From Reticulitermes speratus (lineage: Eukaryota > Arthropoda > Insecta > Blattodea > Rhinotermitidae): DNA of 64,000 nucleotides. The translations under genes and the position numbers were made by a program. Position 1 is the first letter of the stretch. The number at the start of each line of letters is the position of its first letter. The notes under the pieces are model-generated. The model was not told where the DNA came from and did no database searches. It saw only the letters and a program-made list of their open reading frames with translations. Positions 20,508-31,285 of this stretch are shown in pieces. The stretch spans positions 22,534,406-22,598,405 of the forward strand of contig JAJKFL010000004.1 of assembly GCA_021186555.1 (NCBI GenBank). Reading direction: 5' to 3'.

Positions 20508-21050
20508 CTTAGGCGCGTTCGCAAAATTACCAAAAGCGACTCTTAGCTTAGTCATGCCTGTCTCTCTGTCTGTCCGTCCGTCCGCATGGAACAACTCGGC
20601 TCCTACTGAACGGATTTTCATGAAATTTGATATTTGAGTATTTCTCGAAAATCTGTCGAGAAAATCCAAGTTTAATTACAGTCTGACAAGAATAACGGGC
20701 TCTGCACGTGAAGACCTAAGTACGTTTATGATAATATGTCGCTTAATTCTTCCTAGAATGAGAAATATTTCAGACAAATTTGTAGAGAAAATCAAAACAC
20801 ACATTTCATGTTGAATTACTTTTTTTCCGAAAGTCGTGCCGTTTATGAGATAATGTGGGAAAATATGGTAGAGCCAGACAGGCCACAGATGACAATATAA
20901 TACGGCTCATGCGCTTTTGCATGCTGGGTAACTAAGACTACAGACACACAGACACGCACTCAGAATATATATCTGTTGCTTTTCCACGGCAACAGTGGTT
21001 ACGCGAACGCGCCTCAATGTTACGTTATCACTACATTGCCTCTTTTGTCA
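20508..21050 (+). mobile_element. Family F repeat, plus copy
   Basis: The clearest of four copies. It starts taggcgcgttcgcaaaatta, followed by tgtctctctgtctgtccgtc, catggaacaactcggc, the tcgaaaatctgtcg and gacaagaataacggg blocks, catgctgggtaac, and ends gcgaacgcgcctcaatgtta then cattgcctc. The inner inverted pair ggcgcgttcgc / gcgaacgcgcc is nearly exact. Open frames on either strand are accidental. Confidence 0.85.
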
Positions 21051-21507
21051 AATTTTGTTTTGTTTTTTGTCGAATGGCTTGTGCTGGATTTAGGCAAAAC
21101 ACTATTGCTTGCCAGTAGTAATAAGATTTATGATGAAAGTAAGAGAAGAACACATTTTGAGTGTTTCTTACCACACATTTCAGAAACTGATATTACGCTT
21201 TCGCAGGAAAGCGTTCTAACTTATGAGGAATGAAGCGAGGAATGGTGGATGTTGTGTGATGAGGAAGTTTATGGCATGACCTTCACCGGTCACCTGATTT
21301 GTAGCAAAATTAAGGAGGTTGCGATAAACTGAGCCTACTGCTTGCTGGGTGAAGGCATAGGGACGTTACATCAAGAAGGCCGTAATGGACTAGATATTTG
21401 CGCGTAGATATTTTGGGAGAAGTAATGGATACGAACAGAATTGTCATGGTGTTAGTAAAAAGCAATTACTTGGGATACGAGATGGAGATGGGATGGTAAA
21501 GTTAAAA
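21051..21507. other. Non-coding stretch, nothing assigned
   Basis: The 85-codon frame at 20976-21233 starts inside family F. Its downstream half (SNKIYDESKRRTHFECFLPHIS) is unrecognised. No other signal. Confidence 0.4.
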
Positions 21508-21520
21508 CAAGATCGAAGGA

Positions 21521-21655
21521 TTTCAGGCTTCCGCCGCGGTGTAAATGAGATTTCGCTCTTCTTGACCCTTGAAGATGGGACCGATAGGTTTTCCCGAAAC
21601 GTCGGTAACTAACTGCCAATCTACGCTACCTAACATCCCAGAATGACGAAGGACT
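21521..21655 (+). mobile_element. Family H foldback, deleted copy with 13-bp target duplication
   Basis: Begins tttcaggcttccgccgcggt, then cgctcttc, jumps to the core cttgacccttgaagatggg, and ends near aacatcccagaatgacgaag. The bases caagatcgaagga occur immediately before (21508-21520) and after (21656-21668), a perfect 13-bp duplication. The core reads CUUGAAGA, U, stem GGGA/UCCC, GAAACGUC, GGUAAC, the hammerhead-like order, with GAAA intact. Confidence 0.88.
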
Positions 21656-21671
21656 CAAGATCGAAGGAAAT

Positions 21672-22488
21672 AATTGTTATACAATTAAAAAAGAGCTGTA
21701 ATAGTTGACATATATTTAAATTGTATTATATATTATAAATGTTTCGGCTCGAGAGAGGCATCTCTAGGGAGACTTATATACAGAGGAATTTTGGTCGTCG
21801 ATATGTAAAATATATAATTTTAAAAACTATGTGCGGGATAACAGTAATTAACAAATATAACTGGTCAGTTAACAATCCAGATTAAAATTTAAAATTATTA
21901 CAACTAGTCTCTATATTGAATTCTTCCATTACAGTTCGTGTGTTGCGCTTTGAATGCAAACATCTGTTTTAAACGACTTCGATCCTCATATGTATGGGGT
22001 TCCTGTAGTCGATTATTTGGTGTGCACTGTGTAGGAAAGTGTGCCGAGAGAGAGAGAGAGAGACAGAGAGAGAGGGAGAGGGAGGGAGAGTTGAGAGTTG
22101 AGAGTGCTGTCCTGCACAGTGCACATCAAATAATCCACTACAGGGACCCGATACATATGAGGACCGAAGTTGTTTACAAGTACACGTTTGCATTCAAAAG
22201 TGCAACACACGAACTATAATGGAAGAATTCAATATAAAGACTTAGTTTTAGTAACTTTAACTTTTAATCTGGATTGTTAAATGACCAGTTATATTTTTAA
22301 ATTACTGTTATCCTGTACAGAGTTTTTAAAATTATATATTTTACATATCGACGACCAAAATTCCTCTGTATATAAATCTCCCTGTAGATGGCTCTCTCGA
22401 GCCGAAATATTAGGAGGGTATATTTTGAGATAATGCAATTTAAATTTTGTCGTGTATAAGTGCATCTTGTTGGAATTGTTTAACAATG
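21672..22488. mobile_element. Large foldback element with GA-rich loop
   Basis: The arms 21672-22031 and 22115-22488 are imperfect reverse complements. Examples are ttcggctcgagagag (21743-21757) against ctctctcgagccgaa (22392-22406), and gtgcactgtg against cacagtgcac at the inner end. The loop (about 22040-22095) is a purine tract of gaga repeats. The right arm plus strand reads UCUCC, CUGUAGA, U, stem GGCU/AGCC, GAA, AUAUU, A, GGAGG: hammerhead-like, with one core change (A6 to U) and a perfect stem I. Mirror-image open frames at 21938-22219 are produced by the palindrome. Confidence 0.85.
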
Positions 22489-22663
22489 TCCATAATGGAT
22501 GGAAGATGAATAATACGTAGGCAGCAAGTCTGACTAATATTAAGTGGACTGCACTGCCTCAGTATTTGGATTACAGGGACGGGCTTCTGTGATAGCGATG
22601 ATGAAATTTGGGATTCGGTGCCGTATAGATGGTCAGTTACGTGGAAATTCTGCTAATTGTAAC

Positions 22664-22820
22664 CAGGGGGGCCGTGCGATGTCTTCTCACCGCGGATTTC
22701 CGGGTTTGATCCCAGAGCAGTCTCTACTGGATATGTGGTGCACAGAGTGATAATGAAACAAGGTTACAATATCTCCGAGTATTTCGGTTTTCTCCTGTCA
22801 GTTACCATTACACTACTTCT
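22664..22820 (+). mobile_element. SINE-B relic
   Basis: gggccgtgcgatgtcttctc, then accgcggatttccgggtttg (decayed box B), gagtatttcggttttctcct and gtcagttaccattacac follow the SINE-B order with many changes. Confidence 0.6.
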
Positions 22821-24339
22821 CCTTATCCATATTCATTCATCTAGTTTCCAAGCTGCGTAATCTACGTGTGTGTACTGAAAACATATTTATAAATAAAAAC
22901 ATGGGCGTGGGGGCTTTTATATTGTTCGCAACGTTAAGTCTTTTCATGTATTACTTTTCATAAAAAAGTGAAGTAAGTAAATAAATAAATAAATATATAT
23001 GTTACTAGGAAAGAAGGCGTAACGAATTTTAAAATAAAGATTAATTTCTATATTTTCTTACTTTCGAGAGATTTTTGTAAAATGTGTAACACTTTGCTCC
23101 TTTTGTCACATCTAATTCTGCGTCTGCATTTGTGGAAACAATGTGATTAAAACTGTGGGTAGGATTATATATCTTCTTGCAGAATTTTAAACATTGTTGG
23201 TGTTTATGAAAAGAAAGGGACAAATTCAGATTTAATCCACACCCAGAACAACGGTTGGGCGTGACACATAAAACATAACTTATCTACATAATCTGAATGC
23301 ACTTTTAGGTAATTGCAGTATTATCTTAGGACAGACAAAGAAATACTCAGTTGAGGGTAGAGCACAATACATTGAAAACTGGCAGAAATGATTCCATGTA
23401 AAAACTTAACTTTCATACCGCTCTAACGTTTCTTCATTTCAGAAGGCCAAAGCAACTTTCAATTTGTGTTATCCAATGTTATGTTCACTTCGGAACAAGA
23501 GACTCAGTTCGATATACAATAACCCTTTCTCTAACCACTCGATGTACAAACGAAACTTTCCAAACACTACAAATGTCTGTTCGTAAATGTTGCTTTTGTT
23601 TATAGATCATTTATAGTCTAATAATTGTAACGTTTTGAACTACTTAGAAAATTGGTGCGGAGCTTTAAATTGTGTAGCCTTTATTTCAAATATAACATAT
23701 GTGTTTGTCTCCTAGCTCTCTGTCGAGTAATAGCCAACTGAGTCACGTTTCTGGCTGCTAAACACTGTCCGGGGATGTAAGAAACCAGTTGACGGCAGTG
23801 TCGTCTGGTATCGCCGAGAGAATTTCAGATGTACTTCGGTTAGCTGCGTAGGCGTTACATGCCTTGTAACGGTTTGTGTAAGGTTTACACCTTGGGGCAA
23901 AGGCTGAACTTGGCCCGTTGACTCGATTTTCTGCTACTATTGACCCACATTTTCAGTCTTTTATTTTGTAACGCTTCTTGATCCCCAACATCAAAATAAG
24001 CACACAGCTATTATCAAGGCCTGGTTCAGAAATTATCTTTTTCTGAAGGTTTCACTTTTATGTCTTAGTAAAGGTGCCGTATGTTTGCAAATCTGTTGCA
24101 AGAAATTAAAAAATGTCAGTTTTGGTATACCACAGGCACATTATATATATTCATCAATCTAGATTATCTAAGAATAAAAAAAGGTTGCCATTTGAGGCGA
24201 TGTAAAAATATATAATATTGCTATTATTATTGTGACACTTTCTCCTTTAAGTTAATAATGTGATTTGTAAACTTTATTAACTTTCAGAACACTCCTTCGT
24301 AATTATATTTTTCATTGACATAATTCTTTCTATCGCACT
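22821..24339. other. Non-coding stretch, nothing assigned
   Basis: AT-rich; a short (aaat)n run occurs at about 22978-22995. Small minus-strand frames (23041-23223, 23712-23900) have no recognised motif. No repeat family identified. Confidence 0.45.
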
Positions 24340-24485
24340 ATGGCCCTGCAGTCGAGTACCAGGACTCACAACCTTACCACCTTCATGTGCTGATTGTCTA
24401 GGAATCTGGGAGCCTCAACCTCCTGGAACCCTAAGGGCCTGTCCAGGCCTGTAATGGGATTGCTTTACCTTTACCTTTGCTTTAC
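24340..24485 (+). mobile_element. SINE-D 3' fragment
   Basis: ctatggccctgcagtcgag, gagcctcaacctcctggaac, cctaagggcctgtccaggcc match the 3' part of SINE-D at 55279-55590 read in the opposite direction. The tRNA head is missing. A short acctttacctttgctttacc repeat follows. Confidence 0.65.
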
Positions 24486-24704
24486 CTTCGTAATCATGGA
24501 ATGAATACAAATGATTTTGATTTATGTAAAATTAATTGACCGGTTTATTTAAATTATTTTTGTGAAGGAAGGAGGTTTTTCTTTTAAATTGACATTTATA
24601 CTCGCATGCCAAAATACACTTCTTCGCTACCATATTGAAATACCAGGAGTGGTTTTTACACTTACCGCAAAACAATAATTTCTGCTTACTGTGGGCTCTG
24701 TCAT

Positions 24705-24820
24705 GGCTGAGGCCGTTAGTAGCTGCCTGTCACCGCGGAGACTTGGTTTTCACCCCAGGCCAGTAAATTTGGTTTTTGTCTTGTAAGAAGTGGCAACGGG
24801 ACAAGTTTTATTCCGAGAAA
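24705..24820 (+). mobile_element. SINE-B relic (head and start of body)
   Basis: ctgtcatggctgaggccgtt and caccgcggagacttggtttt correspond to the tRNA-like head; tggcaacgggacaag corresponds to the body. Box B is decayed. Confidence 0.55.
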
Positions 24821-25738
24821 TCTACTTGGGCTTTCCGCTGTGGTAACGTTACACCAATGCTCTATACTCATTTATTCATCTTTCGCTTACGCAATATAAA
24901 CTTGGAACTGAGAGTGTCGTTGAATAACATAATTTAGCACTACATATTAGGAGTGCTGAGAGATTATCACCGCTTTCAGCATTCTAACACAAAACACTGT
25001 GTTGTTTTGCTTGAGCGTCCAAGGGTTACGTGGAAGAAAGTTTTAAAACTATACCACTGAAGTATGAATGTAAGTTAGACATAGCGGGCACTCTGGAATG
25101 AGGGGACCCCAACAAATTACTCACTTGATTTCACTAAGGTTGTGCTGTTTTCTGGACACAGAGGTGATGTACTTGATAACGACTTATTCACAGAGCTTCC
25201 CCCACAGACGTGAATAAAAGGCGGTCCCAATACAGCGGGGGTTGTTGCAGACGAAGAGGCTTTTAATTGTTTTTGGATTTGTCCTTCAGTATCTGTACCA
25301 TTTCCCCTTCAGTATTTTGCCACTAATTAGATAGTAGGTATATCATCGTTGAATTTTTGGTGGATTCTTTTAAAACACACATTTAAGATTGTAAATATTT
25401 TAATTTATTTGTATTTTTTTTTCTTTGTACAGTCTGTTATTTGGTAGACGAGATCCTCATGTATTCTCTCGTTTCACACTTGTAACAGGCACCGGTAATA
25501 ACCCATCTGTTGAGTTCACTGTAATATATGTAATTTGAAGACTTACAATCAATCAGAGGTTACAGTTTCATTAGTTACAGTAAAAATCTGTTGTAAAGTA
25601 TCTTTCCGTCCTTGCAGAAGGGAGGCAGAACTGCAGTTTAGAATTTCGTAATTCAGGTTTCACGTCAGCATTTAAAATATTAGTTTCCTCTGGCCACATG
25701 AAAGAACACGTTTGTATTATATTACCTATAAGATTATT
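24821..25738. other. Non-coding stretch, nothing assigned
   Basis: No repeat or gene recognised. Sequence immediately before 25739 (ataagattattcagacctaa) looks like the start of the LINE-A segment interrupted by SINE-C. Confidence 0.45.
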
Positions 25739-25753
25739 CAGACCTAAGAGAAA

Positions 25754-26035
25754 ATGTGTGCCGGGATAGCGTAGTCGGTATAGCGATTAGCTACGGGCTG
25801 GACTGTCCGGGGTCGAATCTCGGTGGAGGCGAGATTTTCCGCACCCGACAGACCGACCCTGGGGCCCACCTCCTGTACAATGGTTACCGGCTCTCTTTCC
25901 CGGGGTTAAAGCCGCCGGGCCGTGGCCTTCACCACCCCCTCCCCATCTAGGCCCGAGGTTAAAGAAATTAGAGCTATACCTGTACTCCCCAGCTGGGCCT
26001 TCATGGCCGGTTCTATATTGGACTTTACTTTTGCC
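25754..26035 (+). mobile_element. SINE-C, full-length, nested in LINE-A
   Basis: tRNA-like head gccgggatagcgtagtcgg, tatagcgattagctacggg; box B ggggtcgaatctcgg; middle cctggggcccacctcc, ggttaaagccgccgggccg; tail gctgggccttcatggccgg. The 15 bases cagacctaagagaaa lie on both sides (25739-25753 and 26036-26050), and they are themselves LINE-A sequence (the cctaagaggga region), so the SINE inserted into an older LINE-A copy. Confidence 0.93.
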
Positions 26036-26445
26036 AGACCTAAGAGAAAGGAAGTAACAGGAGGCTGAAAAAATTACATAATCAGGAGCTTAATGTTTTA
26101 TAATGTTTACCAGATTTTATTATGGAAACCACATTACGGAGGATGTGATGGACGGAGTATGTAGCACGCATGGGATAATTGAGAAATTCATATAAAATTT
26201 TAGTTGGATAAATGTAAGGGCAGACATTGTCAGGGAAACTTAAACGTCGTTCGGCAGACAGCACTAAGATGGTTCTGTTACAAGTGTTTGAGGGTTCACC
26301 TCGTTCAATATAGGGATCATTCGCGAGCTCATGTAGTCGCCATAATGACCTTTCGGTTTTTACAGAAAGTTGGGATTTTCTTGACTAGCTGAGCGACTGT
26401 TACTACTCAAGAAAGATTCTGCTTCGTGGAATTAGAAGTTTTAAC
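26036..26445 (+). mobile_element. LINE-A 3' end, decayed (host of the SINE-C insertion)
   Basis: cctaagagaaaggaagtaac, aggaggctgaaaaaattaca, tgatggacggagtatgtagc, agttgggattttcttgacta and agaaagattctgcttcgtgg follow LINE-A order. Frames are broken throughout. Confidence 0.75.
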
Positions 26446-26565
26446 GTACGAAGATTTTCAAAGACATTCTAACGGCAACGGACGTTGTCACGTGCATTAG
26501 CCTCCTATCCGCGCATACCGAAGGTAATTTCGCGGCCGCAAAGTACTGGAGCAGGATTTTCTTAT

Positions 26566-26994
26566 CGAAATGTTTCCCAAACTCTGCTTCGCGGATCCAC
26601 CAGTTCCCAGGGGACCCGCGGATACATTTCTGTAACCGCTGCTTTGAAGCTTACTTATTTTTTAATTAAAGGTCTAGTGTTTTGTTAAAAATCATCGCGG
26701 AAGTTATTTAAATGGCCACATGTTTATTTCATATTTTCGTTAGAATCTCTAATTAAGAAATCCCCTGTACCCACGAAGCGAGCGACATTCAGTTTAAGGC
26801 CATATCATGCAATGCATTGTTACATATGCTACTGGTATGTATTCGTAGCTATCTGAAATCAGTGTTGAGATATGAATTTTTAATTTTGGACGCCTATCAT
26901 CTGGACACTGTTTACGTGAGCAAGGATGTGAGGATCCGTAGTTATTTTTCGAAGCCAAAAGGGGTCCGCGAGCCAAAAGTTTGGGAAACGCTGT
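26566..26994. mobile_element. hAT-like non-autonomous element
   Basis: Left end aaatgtttcccaaactctgc; right end, complemented, cagcgtttcccaaactttt. Subterminal gcggatccaccagttcc and ggatccgtag, and gggacccgcgg / ggggtccgcgag, mirror each other. The left tip is mutated and no 8-bp duplication can be recovered. Open frames inside have no transposase motif. Confidence 0.65.
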
Positions 26995-27850
26995 GTTGGA
27001 GTATTTCCATGGAACACGGGTTCTTTCTTGAGAAGTCGGTTTTCGCTTAACTGGTTACGAAATCTCACCTTCTAAGAAATTCAGTGGATGATTGCCGTGT
27101 ATTCAAGAACCACTCACTCGATTCCAACCGTAGCAAGCTTATTAAGTTCCACCACACTCTCAGGCAGTATTTAAGAGCCCATTGAAATATTCAACCCCCA
27201 TCTACGTCAATGGGTATCTTCTCCTTAAATTTAAGGATCAACATTTTGCAAAGTTCTCAACCCCTCCAAGAATGCTACGTGTCCCGCATCAAGTACGAAC
27301 TCCCAGAGCTCTAAAGTTGTCCAGATGGTATTTAAAAAAGGAAAAATATGGTCGTGGCTGCAGCTCCGTTATGACATAGACATCAATTCTTGAAGCATGT
27401 CGTGTAAGAGGTATCATATATGGTAAAGCCAACATTAAGTAATTGGAGCATATTTATATACCTTATTTATATATATATATGTGTATATATATATATGCAT
27501 ATGTACAGACATGTTTTTTGCTGTTTATCGGATTGTGGTTGAATAGACTTGTGGCTTGAAACATTAATTTCTGCTTTAAATTAAGATTTGCAGTTTAAAA
27601 GAGACAAACCTGCGGACGGTATCTGAAGACACAGGAGTGTGTTGGGCTGGTTTTCGTAAGGTATCAGCACCTTATGCACTTTTTGAGCACTTCAAATAAA
27701 ATAAATACTTGATCATACGTACAGTTTTACATGTTAATCAGCAACTTTAGTGACCAAACCCGGAGGAAGAAGTGCTTTTATTTTACCTGAGAAATAAACC
27801 GGTGGATAGGATAATTTATGGAGTTGTAATTATGAAGCAACAGATCCCGG
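26995..27850. other. Non-coding stretch with an (AT)n tract
   Basis: Alternating TA/TG tract at about 27466-27505. No gene or repeat family recognised. Confidence 0.5.
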
Positions 27851-27851
27851 T

Positions 27852-28050
27852 TTCCGCGCAGTCTAAGCCTCTGGTCGCTCGCTTGCTGGGATTGCGGGTT
27901 CGAAACCGACTGGGGTATTTGGATGTTTGTCTCTTGTGTATGTTGTGTGTTGTACAGGTAGAGGCCTCTGCGACGAGCCGATCCCTCTACCAGGAGAGTT
28001 TTACCGAGTGTGTGTGTGTCCATGTGTGTGACCAGGTGCAACAATAACCC
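27852..28050 (+). mobile_element. SINE-A copy, 3'-truncated
   Basis: Head cgcgcagtctaagcctctgg, box B cgggttcgaaacc, body gtctcttgtgtatgttgtg, aggcctctgcgacgagccg, then taccgagtgtgtgtgtgtcc. The two opposite-strand frames of about 90 codons here are SINE artefacts. Confidence 0.82.
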
Positions 28051-28089
28051 TCTACACCTACACTGAGTAGGTAGAAGACGTAAAGACTA

Positions 28090-28570
28090 AAAAGATACGA
28101 AGCGTATTCAGCCCTTATTCAGCAGGACAAATTCGTAATGTGGGAACAGCTGATGAAAGAAGACTGATGATGTTTGGGAACAGGGAACTAAGAAAACTTT
28201 TGGACCCTAGATAATGTGGTAAGAAGCAGGAAAAAATGTGATATTGAAGAGGTTCCTATATTGGGATGCTCAAATCACGTAGAATGAGATGCGTGTGGTA
28301 TATAGCACAAATCTTACAGATAAGAATGCATACAAATTTTTGTAATAACATCTGACGCAAGGAGGTCACGTTGGCTTGGATGAGAAGACGTATTCAAATT
28401 GATATTATAGAAATGTGCTAGATTCATGCGAATTAAAACAGATTCTAGTGGCTGGGCGTTAATGGCACGCAATTGACTTCATAGTTTCATAAATTGCGCG
28501 TGACATTATGTGAAGCTGTGATATTACTGGCTTCTCAAGGACTCTGCTCTATGAAATTCGTTATTTAGGC
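28090..28570 (+). mobile_element. LINE-A 3' end, strongly decayed
   Basis: caaatcacgtagaatgagat then gtggtatatagcacaa (the [10 protein letters not shown] block), gctgggcgttaatgg and ttctcaaggactctgctcta (UTR end) remain in order. Confidence 0.6.
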
Positions 28571-29323
28571 TGTGTAAAGTGGTCAAGTATCTTTTTATCT
28601 ATCCTGTACTTACACCGGAAATTTAATAACTTCTGACAGCATTTAGAATAGTGTCGATCATAGACTTTTGTATTGAAAATTTTATCGATATAGAGATAAA
28701 TGCTCGTAAAAGGGTTTAGCGTGTACTTGTTCTGGTCGAATGAGACGTTAGCACAGAAAGAGCTACTCTTTCATACCAATCAACTGCAAAGTATTCTTAT
28801 AAACGTCCATTGATTACATCAAAGAGGAGATTGGCACGAAATGCTGTGATGTGATTAAAAAGTCTGTAGATTTACATGTAAGTATCCAGCTAATAACCAC
28901 GACTCTGTACTGAGGACAGGACAGATTTTTACACAACTGAATAGTTAATGCTGCTGAGTATGACTAAACAGATGATTATCAACGAATAACTTCATTTATT
29001 TTTATTTCTACAAGTTATTTTCATTATATTTATGAAAATTACACTTTCACGGCTTGAGATAAAAAAAAAACAAATTTCTACATTGCTAATCTAGAACACG
29101 GAACATGACAGTTGAAGTTTTATTCTTTTCATATCTTAGACGCTTATATGCCTCAGTTAAAGCAGTGCTTGCCAAATAACTGTCCCGCGACGGAAAATAC
29201 AAAGTTTTTAAATATTGATTAGGTAATGTCTTGTACCCTAGCTTTTTGCTAAAGAGGGGATTCATCTCATTGTATTGTAATATTAAAACAATATTTGACG
29301 CTACCCATCACGTTGTTATACAG
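28571..29323. other. AT-rich non-coding stretch
   Basis: Nothing recognisable. Confidence 0.5.
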
Positions 29324-29574
29324 AATTACGTAAATAACACTACATATTCCCTCTGACACACCTTTAATTTATTGTTACATTTGTCAGACACTACATGTTT
29401 CGATCCCGCCAATCATTATCAGGTGTTTATTTTACACAAAAACTTAAAACTTAAGTTTTTGTACAAAATAAACACCTGATATTCATCGACTTCATCGAAA
29501 CATGTAGTGTTTGAAAAATATAATTATAAATGAAGGTTTTGTCAGACGGAATACGTAGTATTATTTATGTAATT
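29324..29574. mobile_element. Foldback element with hammerhead-like cores (251 bp)
   Basis: The arms mirror each other outward from about 29449: acactacatgtttcga (29388-29403) against tcgaaacatgtagtgt (29495-29510), and caggtgtttatttt against aaataaacacctg. In both arms the outward-reading strand has AAACAC, CUGAUAA or CUGAUAU, then GAAACAUGUA, then GUGUUU or GUGUCU. Stem I (AAACAC/GUGUUU) is perfect in the right arm. The G8 position of the core is changed in both arms, so they are predicted inactive. Confidence 0.82.
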
Positions 29575-29877
29575 AAAACAATAAACCAACCGTTACGTGT
29601 CCGTTAAACAGAACTTATATTACGATATAAATCTAGCTACGTGTTTCGGCTCTTTACACATCATCAGGCAGTACATAAAATATTAAAGATAAAATTTTAC
29701 GTCTGCAGCCTCAACCTTAAGAGAATATCTAATGCAGATGTAAAAATTAACTTTTTATCTTCTTATTACAGCCTGATGATGGCTAGATAAGTAGCCAAAA
29801 TATGTATCTAGATTTATATCTTAATATAAATATAAGTTTTGTTCGCCAGGCACATACATTTGGCTTATTGTTTTAAT
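29572..29877. mobile_element. Foldback element with hammerhead-like cores (about 306 bp)
   Basis: Abuts the previous element. Left end attaaaacaataaaccaa; right end ttggcttattgttttaat. tcatcaggc (29661-29669) faces gcctgatga (29771-29779). Right arm: CUGAUGA, U, stem GGCU/AGCC, AAAAUAUGUA; left arm minus strand: CUGAUGA, then GCCGAAACACGUA. One arm keeps the intact GAAA box; both keep CUGAUGA. Stem I is poor in each. Confidence 0.78.
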
Positions 29878-31061
29878 CTTTTTTCGGACTTTTTGTCAAC
29901 CTCCATAGTTGCAATGTAGCCGGCATGTTTTAAACCATCAGAACATGTAAGTACTATTGATACCGAAAGATTTATGAGAACTGATACTATACTATAGGCC
30001 GACCGTCTAATGGTAAGAGAGTTACGTGGTTTGGGCGTTTCACAGATAGTGTCTTCTGGTGTATTGTGCTTTGTCGATGGGTGATTACTTACCGATGTTC
30101 TGGAGAAGCGTGCTATCTCTGTCTTTATGCTAGTCCAAGAACAGAAGAATAGAGAAGAGGGTCTTCTTCGAGTACCTCTAAAATGGAGGCAGCAAGCACT
30201 TCCGAAAAGTCGGTAATTAATTACGAATCGACATGGCATCTTATTTCTGAAGACACTATTCTTTATTGGTGGAATTGTTTTCGCCCTTTGTTTTAGATAT
30301 AAAACTACTTGTAGACTACCGCACTCGAGACTCATTCGTTGTAATTATTTCCCTTTGTATTTTGCTAAATTTCAGAATATCAAAAATATTTTTTTCCAAG
30401 AAAAATTATGAGTATTTAAGAGTTCTGTATTTTGTTTTACCTGGACTTTTTATTCAGTGAGAAATATTGAGTTGTATAGTATAATTATATTTCATTTTCA
30501 CTTGTGTTATGCTTGTATTAATCGATACTTAGCAACAGTAAATTAAAGTAATAAATTTTAGTGTAGTTCCCAATACAGAATTTAATCAAATGCCGTTTAA
30601 TGGTTTCGGAGACGTAACACGTAGATGGACAGAGGGAATACATAACTGAATTTTATGAAAATTATATATATAAGCATAAAATGTGTTTTAATGACTTAGG
30701 ATTATGCTCTTTTGCTCTACTGTGTACTTACTTATGTGAGGAAAGACGACTTAAGAGATTACGTTAGTATTCGTCACTGAACAGCATTAGGACCTTTAAA
30801 GAAAAATCTGAATATATTATTCCTTTACACTTTCTAGGTAGTTAGTGCCACAAGCATTACACACACTTCAGCTATCACACGAACTGCAAGGCAAGAGCAG
30901 ATCTGCCTCATTTCCGTCCTGAAGCACTTTATGCTTCGATTCGGAAGCCACCTAGTAAAAATCTCGGCTATACTGATTGAAGATTCCGGTGACATGTGTC
31001 GATATTTAAATTAAAAAGACCAGGGTAACACCATAAGCAGGTAACGGCTGTTTTTATTCAA
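29878..31061. other. Non-coding stretch with a decayed family H piece
   Basis: At about 30160-30255 there is a degraded family H core (cttcgagtacctctaaaatg, then cttccgaaaagtcggtaat). The 156-codon minus-strand frame 29865-30335, the longest in the window, runs through this repeat and has no recognised domain. I do not call it a gene. Confidence 0.5.
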
Positions 31062-31285
31062 ATTCTTCTAGGTCTTTTTCAAGACTAATGGTTACTATAT
31101 GTATCGCCAGTTGTAACATAAAATATTCTGCTTTCAAACAACAGAGTGAATTTATGTGTTGTATAAGGATCTCAGAAGAAGCAACGGTTATTTCCTTATA
31201 CGTACAGCATAAACTGATTTGTTTTTGTAACCGGGACGGAATGTGTTTACTGCGCAATAGGAACTAAGTTTTAAATATAATTTAT
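31062..31285 (-). repeat. Family G repeat, uninterrupted
   Basis: Collinear with 5836-5999 plus 6275-6320. The junction ggaatgtgtttactgcgcaa here corresponds to the SINE-B insertion point there. The minus-strand frame is open for 67 codons but unrecognised. Confidence 0.65.

Noticed and set aside
21938-22219. Similar open frames on both strands around 22 kb
   Set aside because: They are produced by the palindrome of the foldback element and its (GA)n centre.
29865-30335. Longest open frame in the window (156 codons, minus)
   Set aside because: It runs through a decayed family H repeat, has no recognised domain, and its composition fits chance plus repeat sequence.
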